Below, piece after piece: positions 7,480 through 16,367 of a stretch of 64,000 nucleotides of DNA. The stretch lies in the NCBI RefSeq assembly GCF_016786255.1, contig NZ_JADMKT010000080.1, positions 194,796 through 258,795 on the forward strand. Direction: 5' to 3'. The notes beneath the pieces are model-generated. The model was not told where the DNA came from. It worked only from the letters and a program-made list of their open reading frames with translations, and made no database searches. This DNA is from Robertkochia sediminum (GTDB taxonomy: Bacteria; Bacteroidota; Bacteroidia; Flavobacteriales; Flavobacteriaceae). The stretch's first letter is position 1. Each line of letters starts with the position of its first letter. The translations under genes were made by a program, and so were the position numbers.

Positions 7480-9012
7480 TTATTTATTTTTTTTTATTTC
7501 ATATAAGTCGAATCTTCTGTCTTTTAAGGTTCTTACGCTCCCGTGCTCGTGAAGTTCTTTAAGGAGGTCTACATCGACATCAACGATCAGTGTCATTTCG
7601 GTATTGGGTGTAGCCTCGGCTTTGATACCATTGGTGGGAAAGGCGAAGTCTGACGGGGTAAACACGGCGGCCTGTGCAAACTGGATGTCCATATTGCTCA
7701 CTTTGGGCAGGTTACCCACACAGCCCGCGATAGCTACATAACATTCGTTCTCTATAGCTCTGGCCTGGGCACAATGTCTTACCCGTGTATATCCGTTCTG
7801 AGTATCGGTAAGGAAGGGTACAAAGAGGATCTGCATCCCCTGTTCGGCCATGAGTCTTGGGAGTTCGGGAAACTCCACATCGTAGCAGATGGCGATCCCG
7901 ATACGGCCGCAATCGGTGTCGAAGGTCTTGATCCGGTCACCGCCCGACATTCCCCAATGTGCTATCTCGTTCGGGGTGATGTGGATCTTGGAGTACATTT
8001 CAGAGCTTCCGTCCCGCTTACATAGAAATCCGTTGTTGTAGAGTTTGCCATTGTCCAGGTAAGGCATACTTCCGGTAATGATGTTGATATTGTAGGAAAT
8101 AGCGAATTCCTGGAATTTCTTGCGAATGGGGTCGGCGAACTTTGCTAACTCGCGTATGGCATCGGCCTCGTAAAGGTGGTTGTAATCGGCCATTAGAGGT
8201 GCAGTGAACAATTCGGGGAAAAGGGCAAAATCGCTCTCATACCTGGAAACGGCGTCAATAAAGAATTCGGCCTGGTCAAAGAGGGCATCAAGGTCTGGGA
8301 TGGATCGCATTTGCCATTGGATGAGCCCGAGACGTACAACCGATTTATCGGTATTAATGAGTTTAGGGCTCGGTTCGTAGTAGATGTTATTCCACTCCAT
8401 GAAAACCGCGTATTCCATAGATTGGGCGTCCCCTTCTAAATAACCCTTCATCACTTTTTTAACGTGAAAGTCGTTGCTTAATTGAAAGGCCAGAACAGGG
8501 TCGAACAGCTCCTTCATGCGCACCTTTTCGATATACTGTTTTGGGGTAAGTTTATCGGCTACTTTTCCGTAGTTCGGTATTCTTCCGGCAAACATGATCC
8601 CTTTTAGATTAAGTGTCTCACACAGCTCCTTCCGTTGATCGTATAGTCGTCTCCCGAGTCGGAGTCCGCGGTATTTCGGGTGAATGAACACATCGATCCC
8701 GTAGAGAATATTGCCCCGCGGATTATTGGTGGAGAAGGTGAAGTTTCCGGTGATCTCTTCATAGGTGTGGTTCTCGCTGATGTCTTTTTCGTCCAATCGA
8801 ATGGATAGGGCAGATCCCACGACCTTATCGTCGGCCAGTACCACCAGCTGCCCATCGGGGAATACTTCCAATAACTTCGAGATCTGGTGTTCTTTCCAGT
8901 ACATATCCTCCATTTCCGGATAGGCCTCGATCATTGATTTCTTCAATTCCTTATAGTCTTCGATACGCAGATTCCTGAGTTCGATCTTTTTGATGGCAGT
9001 TTGCTTTTCCAT
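7480..9012 (-). CDS. GNAT acetyltransferase-carbon-nitrogen hydrolase fusion
   Basis: A 510-residue two-domain enzyme. Residues ~10-215 look like a GNAT acyltransferase (IEDYKELKKSMIEAYP ... ILYGIDVFIHPKYRGLRLGR with the acetyl-CoA loop). Residues ~225-505 are a nitrilase-superfamily amidohydrolase with the Glu-Lys-Cys triad visible in FALFPELFTAP, MYSKIHITPNE and IGIAICYDVEFPELPR. The fusion occurs in many bacteria; the hydrolase would cleave an amide or nitrile and the GNAT part may transfer the acyl group, but the substrate is unknown. The start ATG at 9012 is the only reasonable one. It is a lone gene divergent from ssb. Confidence 0.9.
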   Translation of the reverse strand: MEKQTAIKKIELRNLRIEDYKELKKSMIEAYPEMEDMYWKEHQISKLLEVFPDGQLVVLADDKVVGSALSIRLDEKDISENHTYEEITGNFTFSTNNPRGNILYGIDVFIHPKYRGLRLGRRLYDQRKELCETLNLKGIMFAGRIPNYGKVADKLTPKQYIEKVRMKELFDPVLAFQLSNDFHVKKVMKGYLEGDAQSMEYAVFMEWNNIYYEPSPKLINTDKSVVRLGLIQWQMRSIPDLDALFDQAEFFIDAVSRYESDFALFPELFTAPLMADYNHLYEADAIRELAKFADPIRKKFQEFAISYNINIITGSMPYLDNGKLYNNGFLCKRDGSSEMYSKIHITPNEIAHWGMSGGDRIKTFDTDCGRIGIAICYDVEFPELPRLMAEQGMQILFVPFLTDTQNGYTRVRHCAQARAIENECYVAIAGCVGNLPKVSNMDIQFAQAAVFTPSDFAFPTNGIKAEATPNTEMTLIVDVDVDLLKELHEHGSVRTLKDRRFDLYEIKKNK

Positions 9013-9175
9013 AGGCGAATGAATATCTGTTTGTAAACGTTTAAAAACACTTTTAAACGAAAGTAACCATGTATAAACCGGCTGTCAGCGCAAGGGAGTT
9101 GCAATTTTGGAGGGTGATTCGAGGCACATCGAATTTACGAATTAATCAGTATTAACCATTATAAACGAGTGAATT

Positions 9176-9511
9176 ATGAATGCACTAAGAAACAAGGTAC
9201 AGCTTATCGGGAATTTAGGGAACGATCCGGAGATCATAAAACTGGACAGTGGCAGAAAGCTGGCCAGATTCTCCATGGCTACGAATGAAACGTACCGAAA
9301 TGCTGCCGGCGACCTGATAAAAGATACCCAGTGGCATTTTGTCGTTGCCTGGGGGAAGGTGGCGGAGATCACCGAAAAATACCTCACCAAAGGGTCGGAG
9401 GTAGCCATAGAGGGTAAATTAACCACCCGTACGTATCAGGATGAAGAGGGGCACAAGAAATATGTGACCGAGGTGAATTGTAATGAACTACTTATGCTTG
9501 GGGGTAAGTGA
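9176..9511 (+). CDS. ssb: Short single-stranded DNA-binding protein
   Basis: A 111-residue SSB consisting of the OB fold only: NKVQLIGNLGNDPEIIKLDS, then the KLARFSMATNETYRNAAGD strand and DTQWHFVVAWGKVAEITEKY. It ends directly after the fold (NELLMLGGK) and lacks the Gly/Pro/Gln-rich linker and the acidic DDxPF-type tip that full SSBs use to recruit replication and repair proteins. Bacteroidetes often carry a second full-length SSB elsewhere, so this may be the accessory copy. The ATG at 9176 is preceded by an A-rich leader. A hairpin terminator follows. Confidence 0.92.
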   Translation: MNALRNKVQLIGNLGNDPEIIKLDSGRKLARFSMATNETYRNAAGDLIKDTQWHFVVAWGKVAEITEKYLTKGSEVAIEGKLTTRTYQDEEGHKKYVTEVNCNELLMLGGK

Positions 9512-9519
9512 GTTGAAGG

Positions 9520-9557
9520 GAAGGGCCGGGATCTTTGATCTTTGGCCTTTCTTTTTT
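9520..9557 (+). terminator. Probable terminator of ssb
   Basis: A two-part stem (9521-9527 with 9544-9550, one G-U pair, and inner GATC-TTT-GATC at 9530-9540) is followed by a run of T residues at 9552-9557, 8-46 bp past the ssb stop. The 180 bp from here to the next gene contain only a possible -7 box TATCTTTA at 9701. Confidence 0.55.
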
Positions 9558-9733
9558 ACATGTTCCCTGAGTTGTTGATGACTTATCCAGGGCGTGAGAA
9601 TAGGCGGCGAATATTCGTGGTGATACTTCGAACCTTCGAAGTTCGGAAGGGGGTTGCATGTCTTGAAAGCCTGAAGAGTTCTGATAATCAATTTAATACG
9701 TATCTTTAGTAGTGTAATGTAAAAGATGATATT

Positions 9734-10504
9734 ATGTTGAGAAAAGTTACCGGAGCAATTATTTTATTTTGTTTTACCATCGCTGTCGGGTATGCCCAGC
9801 ACAGCATGTCTGACCTCTATGAATTAAGAGATCTTAGAGCCAGTTCTGCAGAGCAGGAGATGCAACGTATGGGGTACAGGTTATCGAGTGTCGATAAAGC
9901 CTCAGGGCGGGCCTATCAGTATTGGTACAGTCAGAGGGATCGTCGTTGCGTGCAGGCGGTCATTGAAAACGGAAGGGTAGAGGCGATCAAGCAGGTTTCT
10001 ACCGCAGAATGCAAGGACCAGGGTTCATCAGGGAATTACTTTAACCCTGTAGCCATGCGCGGACTTACTGAGGTTAAAGCCAGTAGCAGGCTTCAGGATG
10101 AAGGTTATCGCGTGGTGAGCACCGATGGCAAGGGTGCCGGTCGCATAGATATGTACTGGTATAACGCCAAAACACGGAGATGCCTGAAAATGGAGGTAGA
10201 CAACGATTACGTAAGAAATGTGAACTACACCACTACAGCCATGTGTACCAATGCCGATAACAGACCGGATGAGCTCTACGGAAAAGGCAGTAAGAATGAT
10301 ACCAGTATGGATTACCTCAAGGGGTGGCCGGCTACAAAAGCCTACGACCGACTGGAAGATCGTGGATACACACAGAAAAAAGGGCATCGGGACGATGGAA
10401 AGACCTGGAGGGTATGGTACAATTCCCGTACAGGAGAATGCATTAAGACCCTCAGTCAAAATTCAAAGATTTCTAAGGTGATCCCCTCCAGCCGATGTAA
10501 CTGA
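9734..10504 (+). CDS. Secreted protein with three Cys-paired repeats, function unknown
   Basis: The 256-residue product has a signal peptide (MLRKVTGAIILFCFTIAVGY, cleaved near AQ) and then three related units of about 60-65 residues. Each unit has A-x(n)-L-x-x-x-GY, a WY or YWY aromatic pair, a Cys six to eight residues later and a closing Cys: GYRLSSVDKASG...YWYSQRDRRC...TAEC, GYRVVSTDGKGAG...YWYNAKTRRC...TAMC, GYTQKKGHRDDG...VWYNSRTGEC...SSRC. Two Cys per unit suggest one disulphide each in the periplasm or outside. I do not recognise the family. TATCTTTA at 9701 with TTC 19 bp before it may be its promoter. A strong terminator follows. Confidence 0.85.
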   Translation: MLRKVTGAIILFCFTIAVGYAQHSMSDLYELRDLRASSAEQEMQRMGYRLSSVDKASGRAYQYWYSQRDRRCVQAVIENGRVEAIKQVSTAECKDQGSSGNYFNPVAMRGLTEVKASSRLQDEGYRVVSTDGKGAGRIDMYWYNAKTRRCLKMEVDNDYVRNVNYTTTAMCTNADNRPDELYGKGSKNDTSMDYLKGWPATKAYDRLEDRGYTQKKGHRDDGKTWRVWYNSRTGECIKTLSQNSKISKVIPSSRCN

Positions 10505-10525
10505 GCAAGGCAATGCCTGAAAAGT

Positions 10526-10554
10526 AAAAGCCCGGACCATGGTCCGGGCTTTTT
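10526..10554. terminator. Bidirectional terminator between convergent genes
   Basis: The near-perfect palindrome AAAAGCCCGGACC-AT-GGTCCGGGCTTTT has T runs on both strands and sits between the end of the triple-repeat gene (10504) and the end of the mini-protein gene (10559). It can stop transcription from both sides. Confidence 0.88.
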
Positions 10555-10558
10555 ATAT

Positions 10559-10741
10559 TTATGCAACTTTTTCAAGGAGATCAAAACAAGGGCAACGCTT
10601 ACAGCGCTTGCTTTCAGACTTCTTATACTTTTTACAACACTTGGATTTTAAGGGCTTATCTAGTTCGCCTTCCTGTAATTTCCTGATGCGTTTCGCAAGT
10701 TTCTTTTCAGCTTTTTTTTCTTTCTCCTTCTTTTTTCCCAC
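10559..10741 (-). CDS. Lys/Cys-rich 60-residue conserved mini-protein
   Basis: A 60-residue very basic protein: N-terminal half almost all Lys/Glu (GKKKEKEKKAEKKLAKRIRK), C-terminal half with a five-Cys cluster, KSKCCKKYKK then KRCKRCPCFDLLEK. The CC...CxxCPC pattern could hold a metal. I recall similar small proteins in flavobacterial genomes, which supports a real gene, but no function is known to me. The start is GTG at 10741; no in-frame ATG exists upstream near it. It ends at the shared bidirectional terminator, which fits a real transcription unit. A nucleic-acid or ribosome-associated role is a guess from charge alone. Confidence 0.68.
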   Translation of the reverse strand: MGKKKEKEKKAEKKLAKRIRKLQEGELDKPLKSKCCKKYKKSESKRCKRCPCFDLLEKVA

Positions 10742-10810
10742 GATGTCCGGATTTTTTCCGGAACAAAGATATTTGTTTTTAATGAATCTAAATAAACTTT
10801 AACACATGGG

Positions 10811-11332
10811 TTAGTTTTGTGTTGGCGGGGCAACAGAACTTTCTACACTTAGCTGTTTAATGTCGCGGTCAAAGAGGTATAATCCGCCTTTGTCGTCGCC
10901 TATCATATTGATCTTGTCCAGGATGGTACGTGCCACTGCTTCTTCTTCGATCTGCTCTGCTACGTACCACTGGAGGAAATTGTGGGTAGAAAAATCTTTT
11001 TCATCAAGGGTGATCTCTACCAATTTATTGATGCACTCCGAAACAAAGATCTCGTGTTTAAGGAGTTTTTCGAACATCTCCTGAAAGGATCCAAAGGTAA
11101 CATTGGGGGCAGCAAGTGCCGATACCTGGGCGTGACCTCCGCGTTCGTTAATGTATTTTACCAGTTTAAGCATATGCTCCCGCTCTTCATCACTTTGGGC
11201 AAACATAAATTGGGCGATACCGTCGAGGCCTTTTACCTCTGCCCAGCACGCCATGGCAAGATAAACTTGTGATGATTCAGCTTCTACCCGAACCTGATCG
11301 TTCAGGGCTTTTTCTATAGATTCTTTTAACAT
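10811..11332 (-). CDS. ftnA: Ferritin
   Basis: A 173-residue non-haem ferritin, normal length. Ferroxidase-centre residues are seen in order: E17-type in NDQVRVEAESSQVYLAMA, the DEEREHMLKLV helix with E/EXXH, and IEEEAVARTILDKI. It forms a 24-mer that oxidises Fe(II) and stores iron in the cytoplasm. The ATG at 11332 heads a normal N-terminus (MLKESIEKALNDQ). It is a single gene. Iron control is expected for the family, but no Fur-like box was identified. Confidence 0.95.
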   Translation of the reverse strand: MLKESIEKALNDQVRVEAESSQVYLAMACWAEVKGLDGIAQFMFAQSDEEREHMLKLVKYINERGGHAQVSALAAPNVTFGSFQEMFEKLLKHEIFVSECINKLVEITLDEKDFSTHNFLQWYVAEQIEEEAVARTILDKINMIGDDKGGLYLFDRDIKQLSVESSVAPPTQN

Positions 11333-11416
11333 GGTTGTTGGTTTAATATTCTTCTATTCAGGTAAATTTAAGCATTTCAATGCACATAGAATGCGATTCC
11401 CGAATTTCTCATCTGC

Positions 11417-13540
11417 TTACAGGATCATGGATAATTGCACGCGCTTTCTGTCGATGTCTACAGACAACACTTTGACCTGAACATGCTCGTGAAGGCTTAC
11501 CACCTCATTTACATCGGCTACATACCCATCTTTGAGTTGCGAAATGTGTACAAGTCCGCTCTCTTTGATCCCGATATCTACAAAGCATCCAAAATTCGTA
11601 ATATTATTGACGATACCCGGTAGTACTTCGCCCGGTTTTAGATCGGCTATTGTTTTTATATGAGGTGCAAACTCGAATACCCTGGCCTTTTCACGGGGGT
11701 CAAGTCCCGGTTTTTCCAACTCCTTTAAAATGTCATTAAGGGTGAGCATACCTACGCTATCACTGGTGTATTTTTCGGGAGTGATCCCTGCTATGGCCGC
11801 CTTACTTCCTATGAGTTCGTCGAGGTTCTTTCCAAGGTCTTTCGCCATTTTCTTCACCAGGGAGTAGCGTTCCGGGTGAACGGCCGAATTATCAAGCGGA
11901 TTGTCGCCTTCGCGGATTCGTAAAAAGGCAGCACTTTGCTCAAAGGCCTTTGCGCCCAGACGGGGTACCATTTTAAGGTCGTTCCTGTTCTTGAACTTGC
12001 CGTTTTCCTTTCGCCAGGCCACGATATTCGAAGCCATTTTAGGTCCGATACCCGAAACGTAAGACAGCAGGGATTCACTGGCGGTGTTTAGGTTGACACC
12101 CACTTTGTTCACACAGCTGCTCACCACAAGGTCGAGTTCTTCTTTAAGTCTGGTTTGATCTACATCGTGCTGGTATTGACCTACCCCTATCGATTTGGGA
12201 TCGATCTTTACCAGTTCTGCCAGCGGATCGGCCAATCGCCTGCCAATAGAAACGGCACCTCTTACCGTTACATCGTAGTTCGGGAATTCCTGCCTGGCAA
12301 TAGAAGAGGCCGAATATACCGAAGCACCGGCTTCACTGACGACAAAAACCTGCAGGTCGCGATCAAAACGTACCCGTTTTACCAGGGCTTCCGTCTCCCG
12401 GGAGGCCGTACCATTACCAATGGCAATGGCTTCGATCTTATAGGCATTGACCAATGTGCTGAGCTTTTTGATCGCTTCTCTGTCTTTTTTCTGTGGTGGA
12501 TGGGGGTATAGGGTTTCGTTGTGAAGGAGTTCTCCTCCTGCCCCCAGGCATACCACCTTGCATCCGCTTCGGTATCCCGGGTCTATGGCCAGGATGCGTT
12601 TTTCTCCCAGAGGTGCTCCTAACAAAAGCTGCCTCAGGTTCTTTGCAAAAACCTCGATGGCTGTGGTCTCTGCCTTTTCTTTTGCTTTGCTCAGGGCTTC
12701 GTTGGCCAGGGAGGGTGCCAGCAAACGCTTATAGGCATCTTTTGCGGCCAGTTCCAGCTGATCTGCACAAGCATTCGAACTTCTAATGATGCGGTTGTAA
12801 ATGTGATCGAGGGCACGGTCTTCATCGATGGAGATGTTTACCCTGATCACCCCTTCATTTGCAGCGCGCATAATGGCGAGCAACCGGTGAGACGGGCATC
12901 GCGAAAGGGATTCTGCCCAATCGAAATAATCACGGTATTTTTGGGCGTCTTCCTCCTGCGATCTGGCCTTGACCACCTTACACGATATTTCAGCATGACG
13001 CTCGAAAGACCTGCGCAGGTAATTCCTTATATCCAATCGTTCATTGATCCATTCGGCTATGATATGCCGGGCTCCTTCGAGAGCATCTTCAGTCGAGGGG
13101 ACCTCCTTTCCTGTATACCGCATGGCTTGCGATTCCGGGTCTCTGCTGTTCTGTGCCATTAGGATCTTGGCAAGGGGTTCCAGTCCGCGCGCCCTGGCCT
13201 TGTCGGCCTTGGTCTTCCGGGTTTTCTTAAAAGGCAGGTAAAGGTCTTCGAGCTCCGTGAGGTTTTGTGCAGCGGTAATCTTTTCCTTAAGTTCAGTGGT
13301 GAGCACTTCCTGTTCTTCGAGAGATGAAAGGATAGAACTTCTTCTTTTTTCGAGTTCATTAAAGACTTTAAGGAGCTTATTAATGGTCTCTATGGCCGTT
13401 TCGTCAAGATTGCCTGTTCTTTCTTTTCTATAGCGGGCAATAAACGGTATGGTACACCCTTCATCAAAAAGTTCGAGGGTGTTGTTTATGGCAGATTCAT
13501 CCAGATCGGTATGCTGCCTGATATATGCTGATGCGGTCAT
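11417..13540 (-). CDS. tex: RNA-binding transcription accessory protein Tex
   Basis: A 707-residue Tex homologue, close to the family's usual length. In order: helical Tex N-terminal region, an RNase H-like YqgF domain (about 320-450, ILAIDPGYRSGCKVVCLGAG), helix-hairpin-helix motifs (about 490-560, SLLSYVSGIGPKMASNIVAW) and a C-terminal S1 RNA-binding domain (about 635-705, LPGIVNNITNFGCFVDIGI). Tex acts on transcription and RNA in the cytoplasm. The ATG at 13540 (MTASAYIRQ) is preferred; a TTG eight codons upstream (13564) is open but gives an N-terminus unlike the family. Confidence 0.93.
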   Translation of the reverse strand: MTASAYIRQHTDLDESAINNTLELFDEGCTIPFIARYRKERTGNLDETAIETINKLLKVFNELEKRRSSILSSLEEQEVLTTELKEKITAAQNLTELEDLYLPFKKTRKTKADKARARGLEPLAKILMAQNSRDPESQAMRYTGKEVPSTEDALEGARHIIAEWINERLDIRNYLRRSFERHAEISCKVVKARSQEEDAQKYRDYFDWAESLSRCPSHRLLAIMRAANEGVIRVNISIDEDRALDHIYNRIIRSSNACADQLELAAKDAYKRLLAPSLANEALSKAKEKAETTAIEVFAKNLRQLLLGAPLGEKRILAIDPGYRSGCKVVCLGAGGELLHNETLYPHPPQKKDREAIKKLSTLVNAYKIEAIAIGNGTASRETEALVKRVRFDRDLQVFVVSEAGASVYSASSIARQEFPNYDVTVRGAVSIGRRLADPLAELVKIDPKSIGVGQYQHDVDQTRLKEELDLVVSSCVNKVGVNLNTASESLLSYVSGIGPKMASNIVAWRKENGKFKNRNDLKMVPRLGAKAFEQSAAFLRIREGDNPLDNSAVHPERYSLVKKMAKDLGKNLDELIGSKAAIAGITPEKYTSDSVGMLTLNDILKELEKPGLDPREKARVFEFAPHIKTIADLKPGEVLPGIVNNITNFGCFVDIGIKESGLVHISQLKDGYVADVNEVVSLHEHVQVKVLSVDIDRKRVQLSMIL

Positions 13541-13599
13541 GGATACGCTTTTTCGTGTCGGCAATTTATAAAAATAGCCGAAGGTCCGGGGCGTACACC

Positions 13600-14508
13600 T
13601 TAGAAATAAATTTCACGGGCCAGGCGGTAGGTGTTGGCATGGGCTTCGATAATGGTGCGCAGGTCTTTTGCATAGCCACCACCCATGCTGCATTGCACAG
13701 GAATGTCAAGGTTACGGCAGGTTTCGAGGACAAAGGCGTCTCTTTGCCTGCACCCTTCCATACTCAATCCCAGCTTTCCCAGTTTATCGCCTGCGATCAC
13801 ATCTACACCACTAAGGTAAAAGATAAAGTCCGGGCGGTGACGCTCAATGAGCTTCGGCAGGGTTTTATGGAGGATCTCCATATATTCCCTATCCTCGGTT
13901 TTGTCGTCTAGGGCAATGTCAAGGTCACTCACTTCTTTTTTAAAAGGATAGTTGTTCTTTCCGTGCATAGAAAAGGTAAAGACTCTGGAGTCTTCAGCAA
14001 AGATCTCCGCTGTACCGTTGCCCTGGTGTACATCGAGGTCTACAATGAGTATTCTTTTGGCTGCGCCGGTATGCTGCAGGTAGCGGGCGCCAATGGCCTG
14101 GTCGTTGAGCATGCAAAAGGCTTCCCCCTTATCGCTGTAAGCGTGATGTGTACCTCCGGCAATGTTCATGGCAATACCATCCTGCAAAGCTATTTCGCAT
14201 CCCATTATGGTGCCCTGAGCAATAATGAGTTCCCGCTTTACCAATTCCTCCGACAGGGGGAAACCAATACGCCGCACTTCGCGGGCGTCAAGGTCAAGGG
14301 CTCTGAGCCTGTCGTAGTAATTGTGGTCATGTGTCCTCAGAATATGTTCCGGATCCGGGTATCCAGGGGCGAAAAAATCACTTTTTTCACTTGTACCCTC
14401 GTGAAGTAACTGCCGTGGTAAAAGGTCGTATTTCTCCATAGGAAAGCGATGCCCTTCGGGTAAAGGGTGCTTGTATATGGGGTGATAGGCGATCTTTAAT
14501 GCACACAT
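13600..14508 (-). CDS. Histone-deacetylase-superfamily (AcuC/HDAC-like) deacetylase
   Basis: A 302-residue zinc hydrolase of the arginase/deacetylase fold. Key residues are visible: the His pair in NIAGGTHHAYSDKG, the zinc ligands in ILIVDLDVHQGNGTAEIF (DxDxH) and the second Asp in FIFYLSGVDVIAGDKLGKL. The catalytic Tyr would be in MGGGYAKDL. Bacterial members remove acetyl groups from small amines or proteins, for example acetyl-CoA synthetase in the AcuC case; the substrate here is unknown. It lies 36 bp from the tex start on the same strand, and a terminator for the upstream gene separates it from that gene, so it has its own promoter. Confidence 0.92.
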   Translation of the reverse strand: MCALKIAYHPIYKHPLPEGHRFPMEKYDLLPRQLLHEGTSEKSDFFAPGYPDPEHILRTHDHNYYDRLRALDLDAREVRRIGFPLSEELVKRELIIAQGTIMGCEIALQDGIAMNIAGGTHHAYSDKGEAFCMLNDQAIGARYLQHTGAAKRILIVDLDVHQGNGTAEIFAEDSRVFTFSMHGKNNYPFKKEVSDLDIALDDKTEDREYMEILHKTLPKLIERHRPDFIFYLSGVDVIAGDKLGKLGLSMEGCRQRDAFVLETCRNLDIPVQCSMGGGYAKDLRTIIEAHANTYRLAREIYF

Positions 14509-14517
14509 AGGTAAATG

Positions 14518-14540
14518 ACAAAAGGGGGAAATCCCCCTTG
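14518..14540 (-). terminator. Terminator of the 14615-15358 gene
   Basis: A 7-bp GC-rich stem (AAGGGGG 14522-14528 with CCCCCTT 14533-14539, loop AAAT). Read on the minus strand the stem is followed by TTTTG. It ends transcription just before the start of the HDAC-like gene at 14508. Confidence 0.7.
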
Positions 14541-14614
14541 TTAAGATGCCTGTGAAGATACTTTAATAGGGTTAAAAAAGCATACTCCGTTTGGAATATC
14601 GGGTATGCAGGGTA

Positions 14615-15358
14615 TTAGCTCCCGCTCTCAAAGTATTTAAAGATCTCGGCCAGATCTTCTTCCTTATCCGGGTTCAGATCCTGATCTTTCATGAATTTTT
14701 TAAGCTCTTTTTTATCAATGCTTCCGGCGTAATCGTAAAGCGTCTTCTTGCTTGGCTTAAAGAACACAGGGGTTTGGTTGCCTTCCGCAATAAAGTAATT
14801 GATCTCGTCTACGAACTTATCAGGGAATCCTGACTCGAAAGAAGTTCTCGCCTCCCTACCTTCGCGAAATTCTTTACGTTTCTGTACGTAAAGAGTGTAC
14901 TTTTCTCCTCGGTGAAGCACCATTAGGTATCCCTCTCCTTGTTCACCATTCTCTTTTTTAAAGGCGGGAATATAGCGGTACTCACTACCGAGAAAGGTCG
15001 CAGAAATATCGGGAGTTTTAAGCAGGGCCTGGTAATTTACTGTATTAGGCTTTTCTTTAACTTCGATCTCATCGCTAAAGGCATTGTAGCGGAGTTGAAA
15101 ATTTTTAGCCTCCTTATCCTTAAAGCGCACCTCTCCAGGAACAAAGGCAGTGGCGAAATACGGCGATCCCTTTACCTTTTTTATATCGACCTTATTGCCA
15201 TCTTCCTTATAATATCCGGAAATGCTTTGACTTTGGTAAGCTGTGTTCCAGTCGAAGGCCTGGTAATCAAAAGTTTCTCTTTTTCCCTGAGCGGCACTAT
15301 ACTGGCAAAAGCAAAGGGCAAGGGAGAGCGTAAATACGGTGTTGAAAAAAGTTTTCAT
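14615..15358 (-). CDS. Secreted protein of unknown function
   Basis: A 247-residue protein with a signal peptide (MKTFFNTVFTLSLALCFCQY, cleavage near SAAQ). The mature part alternates short beta-type stretches (FQLRYNAFSDEIEVKE, GYLMVLHRGEKYTLYVQKRK) and ends with a Lys-rich helical segment (DKKELKKFMKDQDLNPDKEE). The N-terminal portion resembles the many Bacteroidetes secreted proteins of 230-260 residues that carry no named domain. I do not recognise a function. It stands alone between a DsbA-like gene and the HDAC-like gene, with its own terminator. Confidence 0.82.
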   Translation of the reverse strand: MKTFFNTVFTLSLALCFCQYSAAQGKRETFDYQAFDWNTAYQSQSISGYYKEDGNKVDIKKVKGSPYFATAFVPGEVRFKDKEAKNFQLRYNAFSDEIEVKEKPNTVNYQALLKTPDISATFLGSEYRYIPAFKKENGEQGEGYLMVLHRGEKYTLYVQKRKEFREGREARTSFESGFPDKFVDEINYFIAEGNQTPVFFKPSKKTLYDYAGSIDKKELKKFMKDQDLNPDKEEDLAEIFKYFESGS

Positions 15359-15519
15359 TTATTGGTTTTGGCAGTAAGTTCATCATTATTTCAAAAAAAA
15401 GAAAATTATTTCCTACTCAATTTGAAAACTTTGGTCCCTATATCGTATTGCTGTACAATTATTTAGGTGCTCTTTAGGTTTTGTGAGGCCTTATGGTACA
15501 CGGTATTTCGGGGTCTCGT

Positions 15520-16221
15520 TTAACAATTCCCTTCGGTATCACAGGAATCTCCTTCGCTTATTTCCAGGTCCTGACCTTGCTTGTTCTTGAACTCACCATA
15601 GGCTTTTTCCAGGGCCTGAAGTAAGGCCGGTGCTTCCTGGGCACCTGAAATACCGTATTTTCTGTCGATCACAAAGAAAGGAACCCCCTGAATACCCAGG
15701 GCATTTGCCTCTTTAAGGTCGCGTTCTACCTTTCGGAACGGGGCATCGGAGGTTAACGCTTCGCGGATCTCCTCTTCACTGAGCCCTACCATGCCTCCAA
15801 GCCTGAAGAGTTCTTTTGGGTCGTCCAGATTCTTGTTGTCGGTAAAGTAGGCGTGAAATAAGTGCTGTTTGAGTTGGGCTCCCAGACCTCTGTCTTTGGC
15901 GAGTTGTAACAGGGCATGTGCGCGTACCGTATTGGCAGGGATAACCCCGTCAAAATTAAAGTCGATATCTTCCCTTTTACCGGTATTCGCGGTAGTTTGC
16001 ATCATTTGCTGAACCTGCTCTTCCGGCATGCCCTTATGGTTTGCGAGATAGGTGGCAAGGCTGGTTTCCGGCTCGGTGGTTTGAGAAGGATTGAGTAAAA
16101 AGCTTTTCCATTCCACTTCGATCTTATCGGCATGAGGAAATTGGGATAATGCTTTTTCAAATCGCTTCTTTCCGATATAACACCACGGACAGGCAACGTC
16201 GCTCCAGATCTCTATTTTCAT
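15520..16221 (-). CDS. DsbA-family (FrnE/YwbO-like) thiol oxidoreductase
   Basis: The protein from the ATG at 16221 (233 residues) begins MKIEIWSDVACPWCYIGKKR, with the CPWC redox pair of the FrnE branch of the thioredoxin/DsbA superfamily, and has the cis-Pro region IQGVPFFVIDRKYGISGAQ. It lacks a signal peptide, so it is a cytoplasmic dithiol-disulphide isomerase/oxidoreductase; FrnE proteins are linked with oxidative stress and polyketide pathways. A pair of extra cysteines sits at the end (DSCDTEGNC). An upstream in-frame ATG at 16254 adds 11 polar residues unlike the family. Confidence 0.92.
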   Translation of the reverse strand: MKIEIWSDVACPWCYIGKKRFEKALSQFPHADKIEVEWKSFLLNPSQTTEPETSLATYLANHKGMPEEQVQQMMQTTANTGKREDIDFNFDGVIPANTVRAHALLQLAKDRGLGAQLKQHLFHAYFTDNKNLDDPKELFRLGGMVGLSEEEIREALTSDAPFRKVERDLKEANALGIQGVPFFVIDRKYGISGAQEAPALLQALEKAYGEFKNKQGQDLEISEGDSCDTEGNC

Positions 16222-16324
16222 AAGTGTAGTTTTATTTTTTTCAGGGTTCGTCACCCTATTCCATATGGTCGCGATAGTACCCTGAACATTACACAGGGAT
16301 CTTGCAGCCGGGGCTAAAAATATA

Positions 16325-16348
16325 AAACCCCGCTCTCAGGCGGGGTTT
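16325..16348 (-). terminator. Terminator of metG
   Basis: Stem AAACCCCGC (16325-16333) with GCGGGGTTT (16340-16348), loop TCTCAG. Read on the minus strand it is followed by a TATATTTTT stretch. It lies 20 bp after the metG stop. Confidence 0.82.
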
Positions 16349-16367
16349 CGGTCGGTATCAAGGTTGT

